Shown: one piece after another, positions 47,038 to 56,900 of the stretch
Numbering within the stretch: the first letter of the stretch is position 1
Layout of the letters: each line of letters starts with the position of its first letter
Source of the DNA: CBDANW01 sp965197825
GTDB lineage: Bacteria; Acidobacteriota; Vicinamibacteria; Marinacidobacterales; DATDRI01
DNA: 64,000 bases
Assembly: GCA_965197825.1 (NCBI GenBank)
Contig: CBDANW010000003.1
Location: forward strand, 1,736,001 to 1,800,000
Direction: 5' to 3'
Notes under the pieces: generated by a model
Seen by the model: the letters and a program-made list of their open reading frames with translations, nothing else
Database searches by the model: none
What the model was told of the DNA's origin: nothing
Made by a program: the position numbers and the translations under genes

Positions 47038-47913
47038 ATGCCCTCATCCGTGGATGCGAAATCGACCCGACTCCGGGCGTGGATCGTTGGAATCGTATGC
47101 GCCGCCCTCTTTGCGGGCAGCCTTCCACTGGCGCTCGGCCAGGACCACTTCGGATGGGGCTTGGGCGGGCGCAACCGCATGCCTCCGAGGTTCGCCGATC
47201 CTAACGCGGGGTCCGATGGGCTCTTTACCTTCTGCCGCATTTTTTTCGAAAGCGTTCGTGGAGAGCGTTCCGGCCAGGGTTGGAGGACGGACTATCCCTA
47301 TTCCGACATCAACTTCATGATCCGTTTCTCCCAGCTGACCTCGGCGAAGATCCGGCAGGACGGCGACGGGGCACCCGATCCTGTCGTCGTGAGCCTTCTC
47401 GACGACACGATCTACGACTATCCGTTCGCCTTCATGTCGGACGTCGGGACGCTGGGCCTCAACCCCCTGGAAATCGATCGCCTGCGCGACTACCTCCTGC
47501 GAGGCGGCATCCTTTATGTGGACGACTTCTGGGGCGATCTTGCCTGGATGCATTGGCAAGAAGAGATCGGCAAGGTATTGCCGCCGAACGAGTATCCCAT
47601 CGTGGACATCCCGCTGAACCACGAGATCTTCAACACCTTCTTCACGATCCGCGAGGTCCCTCAGATTCCATCCATCCAACATTGGCGGCGGTCGGGCGGT
47701 TCGACCACCTCGGAAAGAGGTTGGGAGACACGCGAGCCCCATTTCCGCGGCATCTTCGATAAGTTCGGGCGGCTCATGGTAATCATCACCCACAACACCG
47801 ACATCGCCGACGGCTGGGAGCGCGAGGGCGAAGACGACGAGTACTTCTACCGCTTCTCCCTCAAGTCCTATCCATTCGGAATCAACATCGTCATCTACGC
47901 GCTGACTCACTAA
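47038..47913 (+). CDS. DUF4159 protein, exported
   Basis: 291 residues starting with a signal (TRLRAWIVGIVCAALFAGSL). The DUF4159 fold is visible in YPYSDINFMIRFSQLTSAKI, YDYPFAFMSDVGTLGLNPLE and LRDYLLRGGILYVDDFWGDL, which resembles a glutamine-amidotransferase-like Rossmann domain. Start at ATG 47038. Two bases separate it from the Tat-exported ThDP enzyme, so the two are likely co-transcribed. Role unknown; family members sit in gene sets for membrane proteins. Confidence 0.85.
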   Translation: MPSSVDAKSTRLRAWIVGIVCAALFAGSLPLALGQDHFGWGLGGRNRMPPRFADPNAGSDGLFTFCRIFFESVRGERSGQGWRTDYPYSDINFMIRFSQLTSAKIRQDGDGAPDPVVVSLLDDTIYDYPFAFMSDVGTLGLNPLEIDRLRDYLLRGGILYVDDFWGDLAWMHWQEEIGKVLPPNEYPIVDIPLNHEIFNTFFTIREVPQIPSIQHWRRSGGSTTSERGWETREPHFRGIFDKFGRLMVIITHNTDIADGWEREGEDDEYFYRFSLKSYPFGINIVIYALTH

Positions 47914-47915
47914 TA

Positions 47916-49820
47916 ATGAGGCAAAGCGCAAAGCTCTATTTGGATCGCGAGATCGGCCGCCGGACCTTCATGTCGCGGCTGGCCCAGATTGGTCTCGCCG
48001 GTCCCGCCGCGAGCGCCTTCGCCCGTACGCTCGAAGCGCAGACGGCTGCCCCCGCCCCCGGTTCGGGCCGCGTACTCACCAACATGACCGGCGGCGAGCT
48101 CATGGCCGAGCTCTTCATCGACTGGAACGTGCCCTACGTGTTCGGACTCGGTGGCTCGGAGGAGGTGGGCTTTCTGGATGCCCTGGTGGATCGCCTGTCG
48201 CTCCAGTACGTACACGGGCTCCATGAAGGCGCCGTCATGGCCATGGCCGACGGCTATGCCCGCGCCTCCGGACGGACGCCGATCGTCAACCTTCATTCGG
48301 TGGCTGGGGCAGCCTACGCTCTAGGCCAAATGGTGAACGTTTTCAAGGATGGAGTCCCGGCGGTGGTGACCGTCGGACGCCAAGCAACCGAGATCCGCGG
48401 CACGAACGCGTTCTTGGAATCCGTGAACCTGCACCAGCTCCCCCGCGATTACACCCGCTGGAGCTGGGACGTGATGGACACCGGAACGATTCCCGAGGTG
48501 GTTCGCCGCGCGTTCGTTCTCGCCGAAGTCCCAGTGGGTGGGCCGACTTTCCTCACCTTTTCAAAAGATTTGTGGGAGGTCACGGTGCCGCGTGCCGAGA
48601 TCCTGCCGCGCTCGCGATCCAGGCTCGACCTCGAGGTGGCTCCCAACCCCGATCAAGTCAAGCAGATCGCCGACATGTTGGTAGCCGCCGACTATCCGGT
48701 ACTCGCGGTCGGGAAGGAAATGGCTCGATTCGGCGGGGCCGAGGAGATCATGGAGCTGGCCGAGCTAATCGGGGCGCCTATCTTTCAAGACGCCAGCCGC
48801 ATGCCCTTGGTTTTTCCGTCGACTCACCCCCACTTTGCCGGCACGTTCGGCGCCGATCGCTCGTGGGACGAAGATTACGATTTTTTCTGGATGTTGGGAG
48901 GCCAGATGTTCTCGCTGGGAGCGCTGCCGCCCAAGCCGCTGATACCGCGTAGCGTGAAAGTCATTCACAGCGGCTTCGACACCACGGAGATCGGGCGCAC
49001 CTATCCCGTCGACCTCGGCGTCCTCGCCAACGTGAAGATGACCGCCCGCGCCGTCGTGGAAGAGCTCAAGAACCGTAACCTCTCCCCCACGAAGGTTCTC
49101 GATCGCCAGAGACGCACCGAGCAGTATCACCACGACCGTCGGGCGCGACTGAAAGCGGAAGCCGAACGGCGTTGGGAGGAGGCACCGATCTCTTCCGAGC
49201 GTCTGGTGATGGAGATCAACCAAATGCTCGAGCCCGACGCCATCGTCATGAGTGAGCTCGTCTCATCGGAGATCTACATGCCGGCCTACCTCGACATCGA
49301 TCATCGGCGTTCCCCGCGAAGGATCAATCACACCGCGAGCGCGGGCGTTCTCGGCTGGGGGGATCGCCGCGGGGTGGGAGCCAAGATCGCGCAGCCGGAT
49401 CGGCAAGTGGTGGCTCTTGTGGGGGACGGCTGCGTTTCGTTCAGCCCGCAGGCGCTCTGGACGGCCTCGCGCTACGAAGTGCCGGTGGGCTTCGTCGTCT
49501 GGAACAACGGCCAGTACCAAGCCAACCGCCGCCATCTTTATAACTACGGTAAGCGCGCCGCGGCAACCGGGAAGTTCATCGGCGCTTCGCTCGGTGCCCC
49601 CGATATCGACATCGTCTCCCTAGCCAAGGCCTACGGCGTCGAAGGCGAGCGCGTCGAGGACCCAGGCGGGCTGACGGCGCGCTCGCACGGATGAAAAGCG
49701 CAACGGCGGGAGGCCGTGCCTATCTGGTCGACGTCAAGATCGCAACGCGAGCTGGGCGGAGCCGATTTGACCTGGTACGATTTTTTCTCCGTGGCCAAGA
49801 AGCAACCGCGCCAGAGCTGA
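47916..49820 (+). pseudogene. Tat-exported thiamine-diphosphate-dependent enzyme, two frameshifts near the C-terminus
   Basis: Residues 1-40 hold a Tat signal: GRRTFMSRLAQIGLAGPAAS with a twin-arginine. The ThDP fold has the N-terminal Pyr domain with catalytic Glu in GLHEGAVMAMADGYAR, a middle domain, and the PP domain with VALVGDGCVSFSPQALWTAS ... WNNGQ (GDG...N metal motif). It resembles benzoylformate decarboxylase and acetolactate synthase-like enzymes. The main frame stops at 49694. Shifts near 49675 and 49755 connect to ARMKSATAGGRAYLVDVKIA and GADLTWYDFFSVAKKQPRQS, ending 49820, the expected C-terminus. ThDP enzymes exported by Tat are rare. Substrate unknown. Confidence 0.82.
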
Positions 49821-50103
49821 CCCTAGTTAGCCGGCCCCCTCAGGCCGTTTCCCCTTCTCGACGACTCTCCGCAGCCGCGAAACCGTCTAGCTTGCTTGGC
49901 TCTCGCAAGGCTTGGTTGACCGAGACGCGAAGACCACCCGCCAGCCGCTCATGCGAACGGGATTGGCTCTGAAGTTCCTGCTCATATAAGACGACTTTTC
50001 CGGCCGGTCCCTCCCTCGATTTGGGATATTTTCTTTTCACCTACCCCCAGTGAACCTGCTAAGTTGCCTTTTTGAACAGATTTGAATAGATCTCTGCTTA
50101 CTG
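49821..50103. other. Intergenic stretch, no convincing gene
   Basis: A minus-strand frame of 66 residues at 49840-50040 lacks a ribosome site and recognisable motif. No repeats or RNA seen. Confidence 0.4.
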
Positions 50104-50361
50104 CTACGAGCCCCTGTCCAAGGAGTGGTCGAAAAGCTCCCGAACGCTCGCGTCCGCTCTCCGGAGATCTGGATCCTTGGAAGAGATCCGCACCAATCCC
50201 ACCACCGAGCGCGAAGGGAGTAAACGCAGACCGCTCCCCGCTCTCAGCTCTTCCAATAGGCGGTCGAGTGTCTCGCTGACGCTGCGATGTACGCGCACCG
50301 CTTGAGCCCGGAGCCATATGAGATTCTCGGGAGACAGCATCACTGAGATGCGCTTCTTCAT
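50104..50361 (-). CDS. Ribbon-helix-helix-like protein (orphan antitoxin-type)
   Basis: 85 residues with an N-terminal RHH-like segment MKKRISVMLSPENLIWLRAQ and AVRVHRSVSETLDRLLEELR, similar to VapB or CopG antitoxins, and a C-terminal tail ending RADASVRELFDHSLDRG. Its start lies 27 bases from the divergent FAH gene 2, sharing a promoter region with TATA-like sequence. No toxin gene follows on the minus strand. It may be an orphan antitoxin or a local repressor of the FAH gene. Confidence 0.6.
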   Translation of the reverse strand: MKKRISVMLSPENLIWLRAQAVRVHRSVSETLDRLLEELRAGSGLRLLPSRSVVGLVRISSKDPDLRRADASVRELFDHSLDRGS

Positions 50362-50388
50362 ACGGTGATTATGCTATATAAGGTCCTC

Positions 50389-51452
50389 ATGCGTGCAAAA
50401 ATCCTCGTCCTACTGTTTGGTCTTTTCTCCGGCCATACTTCCCTATTCGCCAAACAGCGAGCGAGCCCTTCAAGTTCGGTACGTTCGAGCGTGAGGGTGA
50501 CCAGTTCGTAGGCGTCGTGCTCCGCGATGCCTACGTTGTCCATCTCGCCAGAGCCAACCAGGATTTCGAGCGAAGCTCTCTCGAAGTGACGCTACCCATG
50601 GCCCAGGACATGAAGGAGCTGGCCGGCCGCTACGATCTCGATCTTTCAGCACGAATCCATCGCATCGTGAGCTCCTTGTTGAGTGGCGATCGTCTGAGCG
50701 GACCGAACCGTCCGAGCTACATCTATCCACTCGATACGGTGAAGACGTTGGCGCCCATCCTGTACCCCAACAAGATTCTGAGCGCGTCCGGGAACTACTA
50801 TCAGCACGTGGACGAAATGGATGAATTTGGTTTCGAAGACCCCCAGGCCGGGAGAGTTCCTTATCTATTCATGAAACCCCCGACGACAACGGTCATCGCA
50901 GACGGGGATCCGATCGTTCTGCCCGAGGGACAAACTCAAATCGACTGGGAGTGCGAGCTGGCAGTCGTCATCGGTCGGCCGGCCAAGAACATCCCGGTGG
51001 AAGAAGCCGTGGACCACATCTTCGGCTACACGATCATGATGGATGTCTCCGACCGGGGCGACGAAAACTCCCAAGGCGGCGAGCTGCACCGCACGCAGTA
51101 CGGAATCGACTGGCTGCTAGGAAAGAGTCACGACACCCACGCACTCCTTGGGCCTTTCATTCTCCCAAGGGAATTCGTCGAAGATCCCCACGAGCTTGGT
51201 CTGAAGCTAATTGTCAATGGCGAGATCATGCAAGACTCCAAGGGAAAGTACCCTTCCAAGGAGGTATTCACGGCTAACGAGCTGCTGACGCACACCGCAT
51301 CGATCATGACGCTGGAACCGGGGGATGTGATCTCCTGTGGAAGCCCCGCGGGTGTGGGAGCGGGCCGCGACCCTCAAATCTTTCTCGAGAAAGGCGACGT
51401 GGTGGTCTCCACCATCGAGCAGATCGGTTCACTCACGAACCCGGTGGAGTGA
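50389..51452 (+). pseudogene. Exported fumarylacetoacetate hydrolase-family protein 2, one frameshift
   Basis: ATG 50389 starts MRAKILVLLFGLFSGHTSLF (Sec signal). Near 50455 a one-base shift leads to PFKFGTFEREGDQFVGVVLR and the complete FAH fold: DWECELAVVIGRPAKNIPVE, GYTIMMDVSDRG, LKLIVNGEIMQDSKGKYPSK and LEPGDVISCGSPAGVGAGRD. It is paralogous to 44099-45141 with extra residues around DEFGFEDPQAGR. The two genes flank the DUF4159/ThDP pair. Both carry an early frameshift but at different positions, so the lesions are independent. Confidence 0.82.
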
Positions 51453-51513
51453 GACTTCCATTTACATAACGCCGTGTGCCACCGTGTAAATCGTGTAGAT
51501 TCGTAACAACTGA

Positions 51514-51533
51514 GACGTTCCCGCGGGAACGTC
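51514..51533. promoter_or_regulatory. Perfect 20-base palindrome upstream of kinase A
   Basis: Half-site GACGTTCCCG followed by its exact complement. It lies in a non-coding gap of about 170 bases between FAH gene 2 and the first kinase gene. No T-run follows, so an operator for a dimeric regulator is more likely than a terminator. Confidence 0.5.
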
Positions 51534-51812
51534 ATGTTCCCGGTACAGCTGGTCCTGGGTCGTGCAGGGTTGCCCTTGGGATCTCCATGCCATACGATGT
51601 CGTCTTTACGGGTCGAAAAGACGATGCCTCTCACGGCCGGCGAGAAACTGGGATCCTACGAAATCGTCTCCCCCCTCGGTGCCGGGGGCATGGGGGAGGT
51701 CTACCGCGCCCGGGACACCAAGCTCGGGCGTGAGGTCGCCATCAAAGTCCTTCCCGAAGAGTTCACACAGCACCCGCAAAGGCTGGCCCGCTTCGAGCGC
51801 GAAGCGCGGCTT

Positions 51813-52272
51813 CTGGCGGCGCTCAATCATCCGAAGATTGCGACGCTCTATGGCCTAGAAGAAACAGAGAACAACCCTTCCTCGTCATGGAGCTGGTCGA
51901 AGGAGAAACGTTAGCCGAACGCATCACCCGCGGGCCGATTCCCCCACAAGAAGCGCTCCAGCTTTCTATACAGATTGCGGAAGCATTAGAAGCCGCGCAC
52001 GAAAAGGGCGTCATCCACCGCGACTTGAAACCCGCCAACATCAAAGTCGACGCCGAAGGCCAGGTGAAGGTCCTCGACTTCGGCCTCGCCAAGGCTTTCG
52101 CCGACGAAGTGCCGGAGAGCGAGCTTTCCGCGTCTCCAACCCTTAGCCGAGACGCGACACGAGCCGGCGTCATTCTCGGAACCGCTGCCTACATGAGTCC
52201 GGAGCAGGCGAAGGGGAAGACGGTCGATAAACGCACCGACATCTTCTCCTTCGGCATCGTGCTCTACGAGAT
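51813..52272 (+). repeat. 460-base near-identical repeat in kinases A and B
   Basis: Matches 55158-55617 with one mismatch, while the flanking kinase sequence is clearly diverged on both sides. The same frameshift lies inside both copies. This pattern is that of gene conversion. Confidence 0.85.
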
Positions 52273-53756
52273 ATTGACAGGAAAGAAGGCGTTTGCGGGA
52301 GAAGACATCTCGGATGTTTTGGCGAGCATCATCAAGACCGAGCCCGATTGGAAAACGTTGCCACGCGATCTCGACCCGCGGATTGCGAGTCTCTTGCGTC
52401 GGTGTCTCAGGAAGGATCGCAAGAAACGACTGCGGGACATCGGCGATGCTCGACTCGAGATAGAGGACGTTGGAGCGGCGACGGAGGGATCGGCCTGGGC
52501 AGATTTCGCGGGAAGGGGCTACTCGCGACGTGTAGTGGGCCTGGCTGGCCTGGGTAGCCTCATCCTGGGCGCTTTGCTGGCCTCGGCCGTCTGGTGGCAA
52601 GGAGGCGAACGGACTGGCGACGCACAGGTTCGTCGCTTTTGGATCACGTTTCCATCGAGTGCCCGGCTCGCCGGCAGCCGGTCGTTCGCGGTCTCGCGAG
52701 ATGGACGCCGCATCGCCTATGCGGGTCTGCTCCCCGACGGAACGAGAAGGCTCTTCATCCGCGAGCTCGATGAGCTGGACCCGCGGGAAATCCCTGGGAC
52801 CGATGGAGCCGGACGCCCTTTCTTCTCCCCGGACGATGAGGAAGTCGTCTTTCACGTCCGCGGGCCTGGAGGCCGAGGGGGGAGTCTCATGAGAGTGCGG
52901 CTCGATGGCGGGAGGCCTCTCGAGATCGTTCCCGCATCAGCTGTCCGGTGGGCCGGTCTTGACTGGGGACCTGACGACACGATCGTGTTCAGCACTGGGG
53001 TCGGTGGCCTGGCTCGTGTGGATCGACCGCGAAGGCCTGGAGCAGCCTCTCGGAATCGTCCTGGATGGAGCTCGGCAACCGAGGCTCTCCCCCGATGGCC
53101 GCCGCCTGACGGTGGACCGATCAAGGCGTGAGATCTGGGTTTACGACACCGAGGGAGAGGATCCCCCCCTTCGGTTGACCTTTGGAGGAGACCATCGCTT
53201 GCCCGTTTGGTCGCCCGATGGACGTCGGCTCATCTTCAATCAGTTCGTGGCCGGTGCGATCAACCACGTCCGGACATCGGCCGACGGCGCGGACCCGGCA
53301 CCAGAAGTGCTGGCCTCGATCGAGCGCGACCGTTCCGTCGGGACGCCCTTTTCCCGGGCACCGGACGGAGAAATCCTCTACGCCTCCGCCGGCACGATCT
53401 CGATTTTTTCTTTGCAAGACAAGAGTTTTCGGAAACTAAGTGACTCTCCATTTCTCGAGGCGCAGCCGGCCGTCTCACCCAAAGGGGATCTCATCGCGTA
53501 CACATCCGACCGCTCCGGTTCAATGGAGATCTGGGTCAGCCCCTACCCCGACGTGAGCGCAAGGCCTCCCGTACAAGTTTCCCGGAGCGGTGGAGTCGAC
53601 CCACGTTGGGCCCGAGATAGAAGCGAGCTGTTCTACCTGGAGTCCAACTGGATGATGGCGGTTCCCGTCGAAATCAATCCTGAGCTGAGGATCGGTGAGC
53701 CCCGTCCTTTGTTCGAAAGTCCACCATTTTTCGATCCTGATGACGTTCGTTGGGTG

Positions 53757-54829
53757 TGACTTCAAGTTTGAAGCGCACCATTCGTTAGAGCCCATGGAAA
53801 CGTTCCTCCGGTGTGCGGTAGCCGAGTCTCTTGCGGGGCCGTGAGTTGAGCTTGTTTGCGATACGATCGCAGTCGCGTTGCGTGAGCGCTGCTTGGCTGG
53901 TGCGCTTCGGCAGGTATTGTCGTAGCAGGCCATTGAAGTTCTCGTTGCTGCCTCTCTCCCATGAGTGATAGGGAGTTGCGAAGTAGAACTTGACGCCGGT
54001 CGCTTCCTCGACGGATTCGTAGTCGTGGAACTCCGTACCATTGTCCGCGGTGATCGTCTTGACCTGCTCCGGCACCCGCCGGAGCAACATCTTCGTTCGC
54101 TGACTAGTGCTGAACATGGTGCGGTCGGACAGCTTGCCGATCAGCGCATAGCCCGTCTTTCGTTCCACGAGCGTGGTTACGCAGTCCGGCGCGCCTTTTC
54201 CTACCACGGTGTCGATCTCCCAGTGGCCAACGGCACTGCGCTTGTCGACACAAGGCGGCCGCTCGGAGATATGACGCTTCCCGGCCAGGTGGCCTCGGCT
54301 GTCATAGCTGTTGTGGCGCTTGCGTCTAAGTTTGGGCGAGCATCGAAGGTGGCGGTATAGATGTCCTCCGGCCTCCTTGTCCCGCCAGACGTGGGTGTAG
54401 ATCGTCTCGTGGCTGATCGAGAGCTCGCCGTGAAGGCGCAGGTGGCCGGAGATCTGCTCTGGGCTCCAGTCAGCCTTAAGCTTCTTCTCCACTAGGGCAA
54501 AGTCGGCCTTTGTGAAGTACTGGTTCCGGCGAGACCGCGATCGTCGTCCGTTCGTTTTCTCGATGGCCTTGCTCGGCCGGTAGCATCCATCACTACGTGA
54601 GCTGTTCCCCCTGACCTCTCTCGAGATTGTGCTCCGGTGGCGCCCCAGGCGCCGCGCAATCTCGGCCGAGCAAAATCCCTCCCGTCGCAGCGCCGCGATG
54701 GTGTATCGTTCTTCCGAGGTGATCTGGTAATAAGTCATTAGCGAGTCCCCATTCTTGGTTGTTTGAGGAATCGTGGCACATTCCAGGTCACCTCATCCGG
54801 GAGCTGTGTTGCACTTACTTTATGAATTC
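53757..54829 (-). mobile_element. IS30-family insertion sequence, apparently intact
   Basis: The transposase (53785-54738, minus, 317 residues) is complete: N-terminal HTH TSEERYTIAALRREGFCSAE with RLGRHRSTISREV, then DDE core GHWEIDTVVGKGAPDCVTTL, TITADNGTEFHDYESV and HSWERGSNENFNGLLRQYLP. Imperfect inverted ends are seen: TGACTTCAAGTTTGAAGCGC at 53757 and, inverted, around 54809-54829 (about two thirds of positions match). On removal, kinase A reads directly from ...DPDDVRWV into GGQYDVAPDGR. The element is the only full-length transposon in this interval and likely the most recent insertion. Confidence 0.88.
53785..54738 (-). CDS. IS30 transposase
   Basis: A 317-residue DDE transposase starting MTYYQITSEERYTIAALRRE. 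The three catalytic residues are visible as Asp in HWEIDTVV, Asp in ITADNGTEF and Glu in SNENFNG, with the IS30 C-terminal motif NSRPRKRLGYRTPEERF. No lesion. Ninety bases upstream remain within the element for its promoter. Confidence 0.95.
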   Translation of the reverse strand: MTYYQITSEERYTIAALRREGFCSAEIARRLGRHRSTISREVRGNSSRSDGCYRPSKAIEKTNGRRSRSRRNQYFTKADFALVEKKLKADWSPEQISGHLRLHGELSISHETIYTHVWRDKEAGGHLYRHLRCSPKLRRKRHNSYDSRGHLAGKRHISERPPCVDKRSAVGHWEIDTVVGKGAPDCVTTLVERKTGYALIGKLSDRTMFSTSQRTKMLLRRVPEQVKTITADNGTEFHDYESVEEATGVKFYFATPYHSWERGSNENFNGLLRQYLPKRTSQAALTQRDCDRIANKLNSRPRKRLGYRTPEERFHGL

Positions 54830-54968
54830 GGGGGGGCAATACGACGTAGCACCGGACGGACGGTTCGTGATGGTGAAGGATGCGGAAGAAGGGCTGCGGG
54901 AAATCCGTCTCGTGGTCGTGGAGAACTGGTTCGAGGAATTGAAGCGCCTCGTCCCGACGAACTGACCG

Positions 54969-55668
54969 ATGGCACTCGAAACAGGAACGCGACTCGGCTC
55001 GTATGAAATCGTCTCCCCCCTGGGTGCCGAAGGCATGGGTGAGGTCTACCGCGCCCGCGACACCAAGCTGGGGCGTGAGGTCGCTATCAAAGTCCTTCCC
55101 GAAGAGTTCACGCAGCACCCGCAAAAGCTGGCTCGTTTCGAGCGGGAAGCGCGGCTCCTGGCGGCGCTCAATCATCCGAAGATTGCGACGCTCTATGGCC
55201 TAGAAGAAACAGAGAACAACCCTTCCTCGTCATGGAGCTGGTCGAAGGAGAAACGTTAGCCGAACGCATCACCCGCGGGCCGATTCCCCCACAAGAAGCG
55301 CTCCAGCTTTCTATACAGATTGCGGAAGCATTAGAAGCCGCGCACGAAAAGGGCGTCATCCACCGCGACTTGAAACCCGCCAACATCAAAGTCGACGCCG
55401 AAGGCCAGGTGAAGGTCCTCGACTTCGGCCTCGCCAAGGCTTTCGCCGACGAAGTGCCGGAGAGCGAGCTTTCTGCGTCTCCAACCCTTAGCCGAGACGC
55501 GACACGAGCCGGCGTCATTCTCGGAACCGCTGCCTACATGAGTCCGGAGCAGGCGAAGGGGAAGACGGTCGATAAACGCACCGACATCTTCTCCTTCGGC
55601 ATCGTGCTCTACGAGATGTTGACGGGAAAAAAGGCGTTCGCCGGTGAGGATGTGTCGGATGTACTAGT
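54969..55668 (+). pseudogene. Ser/Thr kinase B, N-terminal part, cut by IS630
   Basis: Starts MALETGTRLGSYEIVSPLGA four bases after kinase A; MGEVYRARDTKLGREVAIKV is the ATP-binding region. It carries the same frameshift as kinase A (after TENN, near 55225) and continues MELVEGETLAERITRGPIPP through HRDLKPANI, DFGLAKAF and AAYMSPEQAK to FAGEDVSDVL, where IS630 begins at about 55669. From 55158 to 55617 it is identical to 51813-52272 in kinase A except for one base. Beyond that point it matches the fragment at 57000-57073. So part of the gene appears converted from kinase A. Confidence 0.8.
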
Positions 55669-56540
55669 GGACTGTAACAACTGAACGTTTAGTGGTTTTA
55701 ATGCGTCGTGACGGATCGTTGTAGGTCCACTTCACGGGCTTGGGGTCTTCGTTGTACTTGCGAATGTAGCGCATGATCTTGCGGGTCAGGTCGTGGGTTG
55801 ACGTGAACACGCCTCGATGGATCAGGGCACGCTCGATCTTGGAGAACCAGAGTTCGATTTTGTTCAGCCAGGAGGAATATGTGGGTGTGAAGTGGAGTCG
55901 GACTTTTGGGTTGGCCTCGAGGAACTGTGCGACCTTGGCGGTCTTGTGAGCCGATAGATTGTCGAGGATGACATGTATTTCGCGCTTTCGCTTGTGGCTC
56001 GCAACCAGCTGCTCCAAGAAGGCGACGAACTCCTGGCTGGTATGGCGGCGGACAGTCTTGCCCAAAACCACCCCCGTCTTCGTGTCGAAGGCGGCGTAGA
56101 GAGAAAGCGTTCCATGCCGGACGTACTCGAAACCGTGTCGCTCGGCCCGCCCGGGAGACAACGGCAAGATCGGGTCCCGTCGATCCAGGGCTTGGATCGC
56201 CGTTTTCTCATCAATACAAAACACCGCAGCGTGCTGAGGTGGATTCATATATAGACCGATGATATCCGCTGCCTTCGTCTCGAAATCCGGATCGTTGGAG
56301 GCCTTGTAATGCTCAATTCGGTGTGGCTGGAGACCATGCTTTTTCCAAGTGCGAGCCACCATCATGTGATGGATTCCCAGCTTCTTCGCAAGTCGACGCG
56401 TGCTCCAGTGAGTCGAGCCGTCGGTCGGTTTTTTCTGCGTCCACGAAAGAATCCGTGCCTCCATCCGAGGCGTGAGCACTTGAATCGGACGCCCCTCGTG
56501 ACGCGCGTACAGACCTGCCAGACGCTCCTCCAAGGTAACT
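55664..56540 (-). mobile_element. IS630-family element, C-terminal two thirds of the transposase
   Basis: Reads LEERLAGLYARHEGRPIQVL, FCIDEKTAIQALDRRDPILP (first Asp), HVILDNLSAHKTAKVAQFLE (second Asp) and FTPTYSSWLNKIELWFSKIE (third, Glu), ending KTTKRSVVTVH at 55664. The N-terminal HTH is missing and the 5' side is joined to an IS66 remnant at about 56536. The right end lies at CTAGTGGACTG (55666) next to a TA, the expected IS630 target. It shares a near-identical segment with 37366-37874. Confidence 0.85.
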
Positions 56541-56900
56541 CTTCGCCGTGCCCCACTGGAGCGGGTTGGAACGTCGCGATTCGGAGGAGAAGCTACGCAG
56601 CGGAGTTGTTGCGTAGGGCGTCGGGGAGTAACACGGTTCCTGGCTGGTTGATGGCGGCGTAGGCCGCTTCGAGCATGTAGGCCCTGGGGTCGACGTTCTG
56701 AAGCTTCGTGGTCTCGCACAGGGTGTAGAACAGCGCTGCGACGTCGGTTCCGCGTTTCGATCGACTGCCGTAGTGATTTTTGCGACCGACGACAGGTTCC
56801 CTCAGGGCGCGCTCGGCGTGATTGTTGTCAAGCCAGACGAGAGGGTTTTCGGCGAACAGCGTGAGTGTCTCCCATCTCTCCAGCATGTAGCGGACCGCCT
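56537..56900 (-). mobile_element. IS66 tnpC C-terminal fragment
   Basis: The frame MLERWETLTLFAENPLVWLD, NNHAERALREPVVGRKNHYG, and ENVDPRAYMLEAAYAAI-like tail (here QNVDPRAYMLEAAYAAINQP) is the last 97 residues of an IS66 transposase; its stop is at 56593. It is the inverted near-copy of 19718-20062. The left side joins IS630, the right side (56900) joins the kinase fragment directly. Confidence 0.88.

Larger units (their letters stand above)
51624..54965 (+). pseudogene. Ser/Thr kinase A with TolB/WD40-like propeller, frameshifted and split by IS30
   Basis: PknB-type kinase: GAGGMGEVYRARD loop, VAIK lysine, then a shift near 51880 (after YGLEETENN) to FLVMELVEGETLAERI, HRDLKPANI, DFGLAKAF and AAYMSPEQAKG. 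A membrane helix (VVGLAGLGSLILGALLASAV) joins it to a periplasmic propeller (SFAVSRDGRRIAYAGLLPDG, FFSPDDEEVVFHV). Near 53010 the sequence jumps from GVGGLARV to LVWIDREGLEQPL in another frame; about 100 residues usual in this family appear missing. After SGGVDPRWARDRSELFYLES it is cut at 53757 by IS30 and finishes YDVAPDGRFVMVKDAEEGLR to 54965. Confidence 0.8.

Noticed and set aside
49840..50040. 66-residue ORF on the minus strand
   Set aside because: No ribosome site, domain or coupling to a neighbour.
54759..54965. Separate small gene after IS30
   Set aside because: The protein tail (YDVAPDGRFVMVKD...) is the C-terminus of kinase A; its start lies inside the IS30 end.
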